Below, one piece after another: positions 58,105 to 64,000 of a DNA stretch of 64,000 nucleotides. The notes below the pieces were generated by a model, which did no database searches, was not told the DNA's origin, and worked only from the letters and a program-made list of their open reading frames with translations. Position 1 is the stretch's first letter. Each line of letters opens with the position of its first letter. This stretch comes from Clostridium sp. M62/1 (GTDB lineage Bacteria > Bacillota > Clostridia > Lachnospirales > Lachnospiraceae). Where the stretch lies: assembly GCF_020736365.1 (NCBI RefSeq), contig NZ_CP085988.1, positions 298,501 through 362,500 of the forward strand, given 5' to 3'. Position numbers and translations under genes: made by a program.

Positions 58105-59679
58105 TTAAAGTTCCATATCCTGTTGTTTGTGTTTCGTCTGCGCCGGGGCGTTTTTCTGTGCTTTCTTCTCGTCAGCCTTATCCTGCAAGACTTCTTTGAG
58201 GGGCTGCTTCTTGGGCGGCTCTTTGCTTTCCTCTGTGCCGGGTGTGGCTTTCCGTACCCAGTAGCGGATGTCCCGCAGCTTCTTCAAATCTTCCTGCACC
58301 TCGGTCAACGGTACTTTCAAGTCTGCGATTTCGCCCACAAGCTTCGCCTGTTCCTGCAAAAGCTCCTTTTTCGTGCTGTCCTTATCATCCGGGTGCTTGG
58401 CAAGGTAGGCACTGGCTTTCTCAAACCGGGCAACCTCCGGGTGTTCCAGCTTGAATTTTTCCTTAGTTTTCTTGAAAAATATCTTCTGGTATTTCTCATA
58501 AACGGGCTTACATTCCTTACAGTCCGTCCGGGCGGCAAGGATAGCGTCAATCACGTTGCTGCGGGTTTCCTTTGGCTTCATCTGCTTTCGGTAGTCGGCG
58601 GCAGATTTCCCGGACGTTTCTATAAAGTTTTCCAAATCCTCCACGGTGGAAAGTCCCTTTCTCTGAAGATAGGACAGGGCTTCGCTGACTGCCTTTAAGT
58701 CTTTGGAAGTTCCACGGTTTTGTCCCGCCCGTGTCCAGTCGCTCCGTTCTGCCTTTCGTACCTCCATGTACTTCATCAACAGATTGGGAAGAAATACCGC
58801 TTCCTCCGCAGCTTTTTCCGCAAGCAGTTCTTTTCGTTTTTCACTAAGCTCGATAATCCAGCCTTTGAGATTTTTAATAAGCTGCCGGATAGACTTCATC
58901 AGGCTGTTGGCGGCTTTGATTTCCCGGTTCAGATTTCCGATGTTGGTCTGAATCCCTCGCTTTTCCATCTGCCGGACAGCAGCACCCTCATGGACGGTAG
59001 GGATAATATCAAGCCCCTGTCTTTCATAAGAACGGAGATCCACCCGCTCCGGGCGGTTGTTGGCTTCCAGATAGCGGTTCTGGATGATCTCCCATTCATG
59101 CCGCCAGATTTCACAATACTTGCGGTCGTTCCAGTCAACCGTATCTTCCTTGTGACTTTTCCATCTGCCGGACGGAAGTTTTATCCGTTCCCCGTTCTCG
59201 TCAAGGTCATAAACCTTGCGGCTCTTGGGAAGCCATTTCCCATGTTCATCCATTGCCCGCATAGTCAGCATGACATGAGCGTGAGGGTTTCCGTCCCCTT
59301 TGTCATGGATGGCAAAATCCACGCACATTCCTTTGGAAACAAACTGCTGATTGCAGAAATCCCGGACAAGGGCGGCGTACTGGTCGGGCGGTATCTCTCT
59401 GGGGATGGTAAGCACCCACCGCCTTGCAAGCTGGGAATTCCATTGCTTCTCCACCGCTTCGGCGGCGTTCCATAAAGTATTGCGGTCTGCATACGACCGT
59501 GGGGCATTTGCCGGAAGCAAGATTTCATTGTGGACGATACCACGCTTTTCCGGGTAGTGCTTCACTTCCTGATCGTATCCACAGAACAGCTTTTCGCCGC
59601 TCTGGTAGGCAGCGGCGGCAACCGCAGACTGCTGTTGGCTTCGCTGCACAATCGAGATTTCGTTGTGTGGACAGGGCAT
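58105..59679 (-). CDS. mobA: MobA/MobL-family relaxase
   Basis: 524 residues. N-terminal SQQQSAVAAAAYQSGEKL and the metal-binding motif IHDKGDGNPHAHVMLT (about 124) define MobA/MobL nucleases. A long helical C-terminal half contains coiled coils, ending in a Lys-rich tail. It nicks oriT of the mobilizable element, which lacks transfer genes of its own and would use the channel of a conjugative element. 66 bases separate it from the primase gene downstream. Confidence 0.9.
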   Translation of the reverse strand: MPCPHNEISIVQRSQQQSAVAAAAYQSGEKLFCGYDQEVKHYPEKRGIVHNEILLPANAPRSYADRNTLWNAAEAVEKQWNSQLARRWVLTIPREIPPDQYAALVRDFCNQQFVSKGMCVDFAIHDKGDGNPHAHVMLTMRAMDEHGKWLPKSRKVYDLDENGERIKLPSGRWKSHKEDTVDWNDRKYCEIWRHEWEIIQNRYLEANNRPERVDLRSYERQGLDIIPTVHEGAAVRQMEKRGIQTNIGNLNREIKAANSLMKSIRQLIKNLKGWIIELSEKRKELLAEKAAEEAVFLPNLLMKYMEVRKAERSDWTRAGQNRGTSKDLKAVSEALSYLQRKGLSTVEDLENFIETSGKSAADYRKQMKPKETRSNVIDAILAARTDCKECKPVYEKYQKIFFKKTKEKFKLEHPEVARFEKASAYLAKHPDDKDSTKKELLQEQAKLVGEIADLKVPLTEVQEDLKKLRDIRYWVRKATPGTEESKEPPKKQPLKEVLQDKADEKKAQKNAPAQTKHKQQDMEL

Positions 59680-59865
59680 TTCGTGTCCCTCCTTTCGGTA
59701 ATTGGTGGATGGGGTGGCGTTTTACCACCTCATTTGGGGCAGAAAAAAAGCAGGAGACCTTTTCAGATTTCCTGCTCGGTGGTGCCGCCGGTGGGCGGCT
59801 GGTATTCAGTTTTGAAAGTTCGGGTCAGGGTGGCCCGATGATGAAATAAAATATCTGCATGAAGA
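59680..59865. promoter_or_regulatory. Hairpin-rich region upstream of mobA (oriT candidate)
   Basis: GGTGG/CCACC at 59713-59729, a terminator-like hairpin at 59743-59775 and GCCGCC/GGCGGC at about 59784-59801 crowd this stretch directly before the relaxase. oriT sites of MobA/MobL elements usually lie here. No nick-site consensus could be assigned. Confidence 0.4.
59743..59775 (-). terminator. Terminator after the broken XRE gene
   Basis: GCAGGA (59750-59755) and TCCTGC (59770-59775) pair; on the - strand a run of seven T follows. It would end transcripts coming from the XRE gene before mobA. Confidence 0.7.
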
Positions 59866-59967
59866 TTATTCAACTTCTTTTAGTAATTCTTCAACAGAAA
59901 TACCGTAAAGTTTTGCAAGTGCAAAAAGATTTGATGTGGAAGGGTCGGATGTTCCAGTTTCCCTTAG
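59866..59967 (-). pseudogene. C-terminal remnant of an XRE regulator cut by insertion
   Basis: The last 33 codons read as the end of an XRE HTH protein: ETGTSDPSTSNLFALAKLYG then ISVEELLKEVE and stop. Upstream a TAA (59968-59970) ends the frame, and the sequence changes to the AT-rich end of the serine recombinase element whose gene stops at 59990. The HTH half is absent here and should lie beyond the inserted element, right of the window. Confidence 0.8.
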
Positions 59968-59989
59968 TTAAAGATATGAACCCTCTTTA

Positions 59990-61603
59990 TCAGTCTACTT
60001 TTCCAATAAATCGGTAGTATATCTCTATTTCCTGTATTCTTTCGTTCTCCTCATTCGTTGTTGCTTCGTGAATAAGGATTTTTTCTATCATTGCATTTAA
60101 TAACGGTGCTGTCAGTTCCTTTGGTACGGAATACTCCTTGATTAACTCAATCCACTTTTCAGCACCTATCATATCCTGTTCCATTTTACTTAATTCTTCT
60201 CTTAGGTTGGTTATCTGCTGTTCAAGTTCTATCTGCTCTTTTTGATATTTCCCCGACAGCATGATGAAGTTTCGTTCCGTTATCTTCTCACAGGCTCTAT
60301 CTTCATACATTTTTGCAAATAAACGGTCAATCTCATTTTGTCGGTTCTCGGCTTTCTTCAAGGCACTTGCCTTTTTCTTCTTTTCCCGTATTCGCTCTGC
60401 ATTGCCGACTTTCTGTATTTTGTTCAATACCTTTTCTTCGTCCTGCTGTACTGCCTTAGCCCAATACTGCAATCGTTCCAATACAGCTTGATACAGCACA
60501 TCATAGCGGATATAGTGCATAGAACAATAACCTTTGCCAAACTGTCCGTAGAAACTACAAGAATAATAACTATACGGTGTTTTATTTGCCTTATTTGTCG
60601 CAAACCTCATAGACCAGCCACAATCCGCACACTTGACAAGCCCTGCAAATATCGGCGTTGCCTTTTCCTTTGTCTGTCTACGCCTTGATTTTATCTGCTC
60701 CTGCACACGATAGAACACTTCCTTGTCAATAATCGGTTCGTGCGTGTTTTCTACTCGAAACCATTCGCTTTCGGGCTTTCGTACTTTCTTCTTGCTTTTG
60801 AAAGAAACGGTTGATTGTCGATTATGAACGCTGTTTCCGATATAGACTTCACTTTTCAATATCGCCTTTACATGAGCAATCGTCCACTCATAACGCTTGC
60901 TTTCGGGCTTTCCCTCAAAGATATGAGCAAAAGTACCGTACCTTGTAAAATTCAACCAAGACGCTGTCGGGACTTTTTCTTCTCGCAGTATTTTTGTGAT
61001 TTTGGCACTACCGTAACCTTGATAGGCTAGAGAGAAGATTTTTTCAACAATCCATTTTGTTTCCTCATCAACCAACAGTTTCCCTTTGATGTCGGGGTGT
61101 TTCTTATATCCTAACGGAGCATAAGCCCCATAATACGCACCCTCTGCAAATTTCGTCTTAAAGGCTGATTTCACTTTACGGCTCGTATCTCTTGCCACCC
61201 ATTCATTGATGATGTTCTTAAATGGTGCAATCTCACTTTCGCCTTTTTCGCTGTCCACACCGTCGTCAATCGCTATGTAACGGACATTATGGCTGGGAAA
61301 ATACAATTCTGTATATTGTCCTGTCATAATATAATTTCTACCAAGTCGTGATAAGTCTTTTGTTACAACACAGTTGATTTTTCCTGCCTCTATATCCTCA
61401 ATCATTCTTTGAAAACTCGGTCTGTCAAAATTTGTTCCCGACCAGCCGTCATCAATATATTCATCAATCACATTCAAATGATGTTCTTTTGCATATAGAC
61501 GCAACATACTTCTTTGTGTGGTAATGCTGGAACTTTCGCCCTGTAATTCATCATCTCGGCTTAACCTAAGATAAAGTGCAGTATTGTAAATCTGTTGTTT
61601 CAT
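59990..61603 (-). CDS. Large serine recombinase (TndX-like)
   Basis: 537 residues. The N-terminus NTALYLRLSRDDELQGESSS holds the catalytic Ser; TKDLSRLGRNYIMTG follows, then the recombinase domain, a zinc ribbon (CADCGWSMRF) and a long coiled coil. Overall it resembles the TndX/TnpX recombinases that insert at GA dinucleotides. Its stop lies within about 25 bases of the presumed element end in the XRE gene, as in Tn5397. GGAGGATAACTG precedes the ATG. Confidence 0.92.
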   Translation of the reverse strand: MKQQIYNTALYLRLSRDDELQGESSSITTQRSMLRLYAKEHHLNVIDEYIDDGWSGTNFDRPSFQRMIEDIEAGKINCVVTKDLSRLGRNYIMTGQYTELYFPSHNVRYIAIDDGVDSEKGESEIAPFKNIINEWVARDTSRKVKSAFKTKFAEGAYYGAYAPLGYKKHPDIKGKLLVDEETKWIVEKIFSLAYQGYGSAKITKILREEKVPTASWLNFTRYGTFAHIFEGKPESKRYEWTIAHVKAILKSEVYIGNSVHNRQSTVSFKSKKKVRKPESEWFRVENTHEPIIDKEVFYRVQEQIKSRRRQTKEKATPIFAGLVKCADCGWSMRFATNKANKTPYSYYSCSFYGQFGKGYCSMHYIRYDVLYQAVLERLQYWAKAVQQDEEKVLNKIQKVGNAERIREKKKKASALKKAENRQNEIDRLFAKMYEDRACEKITERNFIMLSGKYQKEQIELEQQITNLREELSKMEQDMIGAEKWIELIKEYSVPKELTAPLLNAMIEKILIHEATTNEENERIQEIEIYYRFIGKVD

Positions 61604-61628
61604 TGTCAGTTATCCTCCTTTATAACTA

Positions 61629-61673
61629 ACCCGTGTTTACAATACCTGCTTGCAAGTAAAGTATAACACGGGT
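61629..61673. promoter_or_regulatory. Inverted repeat before the TndX-like gene
   Basis: ACCCGTGTT (61629-61637) and AACACGGGT (61665-61673) are perfect 9-bp complements 27 bases apart, in the 111-base gap between the TnpW-like gene and the recombinase. Likely an operator or a leader hairpin controlling recombinase expression. Confidence 0.5.
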
Positions 61674-61714
61674 ACTTTTTGTCATTCAATCTATTTCTTA
61701 CAACTGCACCGATT

Positions 61715-61924
61715 TTATGCGATTGTCTGCTTTGCTTTTTCCAACATGACATCAGTTAGAAGTTCTTCCATTGTCTTTCCCTTTTCGGAGAAATGCTCTT
61801 TTACAACAATCTTTGTCTTTCCTCTGTTGCCAATGCCACACTTGTTATTTTTCTTTTGAATTGTTTTTACAGCATTATCAATAACACATACCCCCTTTCT
61901 GTAAAATCTTTCTAAGCAATTCAA
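61715..61924 (-). CDS. TnpW-like small protein before the TndX-like recombinase
   Basis: Up to 69 residues from TTG 61924; GAAAGGGGG at about 61890-61905 suggests the real start is some 10 residues further in, without a standard start codon. The conserved end KTKIVVKEHFSEKGKTMEEL then LTDVMLEKAKQT has the same layout as the small protein before the first serine recombinase (KTKIEV..F). Function unknown. Confidence 0.55.
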   Translation of the reverse strand: MNCLERFYRKGVCVIDNAVKTIQKKNNKCGIGNRGKTKIVVKEHFSEKGKTMEELLTDVMLEKAKQTIA

Positions 61925-62004
61925 CGGCTTTTGTCATAGCCCACAGGACTTCCACCTCTGCATAGTTCTTATGTAGCCGTACCCATTGCGTGCGACGCTT
62001 TTAA

Positions 62005-62256
62005 CGCTCAAGCTGTGGCTGTACGGGAGTATCATTATCTGACAGCACAGGTCATGGCGATAAAAGAGGACAAATCTTTTACAAGAACACAGATAGGTTG
62101 TCGCTCACTTTTGCAGGAGAAAGGTCATGGCGTATCTGTTTCAACGGCTCGCTGTCTGTCAAAGGTATTGAATTGCTTTATTCAGTTGTCAAAGAGCGAT
62201 TGAAAGAAGAAAATCATCTTTCCTATATATCGCGTTGGAAAAGAGTAAAAGCGTAA
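62005..62256 (+). pseudogene. Possible remnant of a gene, 83 codons without start
   Basis: An open frame between TAA 62002-62004 and TAA 62254-62256 has protein-like content (GQIFYKNTDRLSLTFAGERS, then WRICFNGSLSVKGIELLYSV and VKERLKEENHLSYISRWK) but no ATG or ribosome site. It runs opposite to its neighbours. It may be the C-terminal end of a gene lost during rearrangement; no family is recognised. An overlapping 62-codon frame starting at 62015 looks less protein-like. Confidence 0.35.
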
Positions 62257-62708
62257 CCAATATTCAAAACTTTTTTCTTTTCTTGTACCATATAGGGAAA
62301 GAAATTGTCATTCTGCTAAGTTGATGATGAAAAGATTTCTTTTCACACCCTAACTACCTATGCAATACCGTTACTGCCAACTATGAAATGAAAGATTTTG
62401 TTTGCTCCATATAGGGAACGACAACTACCAAATGTTAAGTTGAGAATGAAAATATTTTCTTCTTTTCACATCAACACTCAACTGCTAATACCTGTTTGAA
62501 TACAAATTGAAGATACTTTGTCTTCTTTCACATAACACTGTCCACTCATCTTGAATTTCCGACATTTTTTCAAAACTTTTCTTCTTTCACTCCATATAGG
62601 GAATGGAAACCTTGATTTGATGACCTATTTTCAAAAAAAGTTAGATTTCCTTTTCTCGTACCATATCTGTACACAAGTTGATGTTTTGTTGCAGATATTT
62701 TGAAGAAA
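62257..62708. repeat. AT-rich repeat region with CCATATAGGGAA units
   Basis: No gene is seen. CCATATAGGGAA occurs at about 62289, 62407 and 62592, with a degenerate copy (CCATATCTG) at about 62660. Each is preceded by an A/T-rich CAAAACTTTT-CTTTTC type stretch. Between them GTTGA(T/G)(A)ATGAAAA-TTTCTTTTCACA occurs at about 62321 and 62438. Spacing of the units is irregular (about 120, 185 and 70 bases). Possibly part of an origin of transfer or replication, or decayed repeats. Confidence 0.55.
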
Positions 62709-63923
62709 TTAAAAAATACCGTCATTCTCTTGTGGGACAGCGGTATCTATGCGTTCTTCTATGGTTGATTTTTCTAATTGTAATAAGTGTTTATGCTTAT
62801 CTTTGAGTTCTGCCTGCTCAATCATATCTTTCAGTATCGTTGTATGATTTTCTCTGTCTAATGCTTGTACCATTTTTATGGTTGGTGCAACCTGTCTTTG
62901 TAACCAATGTAATGCCTTTTGTAAAGTATAAGGTTCTGGTTTAGTCGTTAATCGTATCGGCTCTCTATTTTCCCCTATAAACCATGCCCAATCATCATTT
63001 GTTTTCCATTGACTTTTCGGTTTATCATCTTCTCTATCAACAAAGCGGACATAATGATTGATGATAGAAAAAGCGGTGCGTTCAGCGTCCCGATAGGTCA
63101 GTAAATCTACAACCGCATAATAGGCTCGTTCATTCTTCATGCGTATTTCAAAACGGTTCTTGATTTCTGTATCTTCAACTTCTATGCCATTTTTGACATA
63201 CTGCTCGTAATTTTTCTGATAGGCACACATATATAACTCACTACTGGTTGAACCGAGATATAAGGTTTCTCCTGTATTCTTTGGTAAATCGCTACCACAT
63301 TTTTCCGTACCGCTGTAATCTTTCTGCATACGAAAGTAGGAGATACATTCGCCAGCCTTGTATTTTTCCTTTAACTTTGGAATATCTAATATTCCTGCTT
63401 TATCATTGATTGCCAAGTCAAGTCGTTTCATCTTACCACCTGCCGTTAAACAATCCAGCATAAAGTCATACCATGAGCGTTCCTGTGCCAATAGATAACT
63501 TTCCATTTGCCGACACCCTCTGCCTTTTAGTTCTAATAAAACACCTAAATGCTCTTGCATGGAACACATGATGTTGATGTCGCCTAAAACATATTTGCTT
63601 TCATATCCGTATTTTCCAAAATCTTCATAAAGCATATAATCGGCTTTTAGTTGTAATACTTCACGAATAATCTTTAATGCGTCTGTCGTAGGAAAGCGGA
63701 CACGGAAGTAATCAATCAACAGAAATAGTGGTTCTTGCGGATTGAAACGCTCAATCTGTTTTTCTATCGTTTGTTTTAGTTCAGCAGAGGGAACAACAGT
63801 CCCATTCTCTATCTGGTTAAAATATGTACGACTGATACCACAGGCAACAGCAAGTTTTCTTTGTGTTACTCCATATTCTTCACGCTTTTGTCTTAATTCT
63901 TCTATAAAGTTTTTATCATTCAT
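62709..63923 (-). CDS. MobT-type relaxase / Rep_trans protein (Tn916 Orf20-like)
   Basis: 404 residues. An XRE-type HTH at 1-60 (LRQKREEYGVTQRKLAVACGISRTYFNQIENG) precedes a replication-initiation-factor domain (LFLLIDYFRVRFPTTDALKI, later LDLAINDKAG and IRMKNERAYYAVVDLLTYR). This is the layout of Tn916 Orf20, the relaxase that nicks oriT in Tn916-like and related mobilizable elements. The usual Tn916 transfer genes do not follow; a TndX-like recombinase lies 1.1 kb downstream, so the element is small or deleted. Codon use is AT-rich compared with the region left of 59.9 kb. Confidence 0.9.
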   Translation of the reverse strand: MNDKNFIEELRQKREEYGVTQRKLAVACGISRTYFNQIENGTVVPSAELKQTIEKQIERFNPQEPLFLLIDYFRVRFPTTDALKIIREVLQLKADYMLYEDFGKYGYESKYVLGDINIMCSMQEHLGVLLELKGRGCRQMESYLLAQERSWYDFMLDCLTAGGKMKRLDLAINDKAGILDIPKLKEKYKAGECISYFRMQKDYSGTEKCGSDLPKNTGETLYLGSTSSELYMCAYQKNYEQYVKNGIEVEDTEIKNRFEIRMKNERAYYAVVDLLTYRDAERTAFSIINHYVRFVDREDDKPKSQWKTNDDWAWFIGENREPIRLTTKPEPYTLQKALHWLQRQVAPTIKMVQALDRENHTTILKDMIEQAELKDKHKHLLQLEKSTIEERIDTAVPQENDGIF

Positions 63924-63941
63924 TCTTCAATTCCTCCAATC

Positions 63942-63973
63942 AAAAAAGGCAACTACCATATTTGATAATTGCC
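63942..63973 (-). terminator. Terminator upstream of the MobT-like gene
   Basis: On the - strand GGCAATTATC and GGTAGTTGCC pair over 10 bp with G-U pairs, followed by TTTTTTG. It separates the MobT-like gene from whatever lies right of the window. Confidence 0.7.
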
Positions 63974-64000
63974 TATACTTAAATTTCCGCAAAAGAAAAG

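Noticed and set aside
62257..62708. CRISPR array
   Set aside because: The repeat units are imperfect and irregularly spaced (about 70 to 185 bases), with no uniform spacers and no cas genes nearby.

Overview
The window looks like a gut Clostridia (Lachnospiraceae/Oscillospiraceae-type) chromosome region made almost entirely of nested mobile DNA. Tn1549/CTn-type and Tn916-type conjugation genes, AlpA-like excisionases, TnpV/TnpW-type small proteins, large serine recombinases and Firmicutes Shine-Dalgarno sites all point that way. The species cannot be told from the sequence.

Layout. (1) 1-7.6 kb, + strand: the integrase end of one integrative element (element A). It holds two ABC transporter half-subunits, a DtxR/MntR-like repressor, an orphan winged-helix protein, a sigma-like regulator, a long structured noncoding region, an excisionase and a tyrosine integrase. 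(2) 7.67-7.75 kb: a terminator and the 3' part of a tRNA-Arg(CCU) gene, broken in the anticodon loop, which reads as an attachment site. (3) 7.75-53.9 kb, mostly - strand: a large Tn1549-like conjugative element (element B). From its att end come integrase, three excisionase-like genes, a lone MazF-like toxin, a copy of the same noncoding module and a sigma-like gene. Then follows a 10-kb redox cargo (three aldo/keto reductases, three flavodoxin-type proteins, Fe-alcohol dehydrogenase, SDR, CMD, cupin, RibD-like reductase, esterase, LysR and MerR regulators). The transfer backbone comes next: relaxase, AbiE toxin-antitoxin, MobC, a 2973-residue methylase/SNF2 helicase protein, CHC2/ArdC/YodL-type protein, TopB, DUF4366, DUF4315, CHAP hydrolase, VirB4, PrgI, MT-A70 and VirB6-like. 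It ends in a truncated Maff2 gene. (4) 53.9-59.97 kb: a mobilizable element with a large serine recombinase, TnpW-like protein, primase/helicase pair and MobA/MobL relaxase, inserted in maff2. (5) 59.97-64 kb: an AT-rich element with a TndX-like serine recombinase and a Tn916 Orf20/MobT-type relaxase, which has cut an XRE regulator gene of the previous element.

Working together: each integrative end has the order winged-helix regulator, sigma-like gene, noncoding module, excisionase, integrase, and probably controls excision. The transfer operon of B supplies the mating apparatus as far as VirB6/Maff2; the coupling protein is not seen. The two inner elements carry their own relaxases and could use the host element's channel.

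Most notable: a TnpV gene encoded in another reading frame inside the linker of the giant helicase gene (38432-38788); a conserved noncoding module shared by the two oppositely oriented integrative ends (about 5290-5640 and 11143-11440); and matching inverted repeats directly in front of the ribosome-binding sites of both sigma-like genes. No antibiotic-resistance gene, rRNA or CRISPR array was seen.
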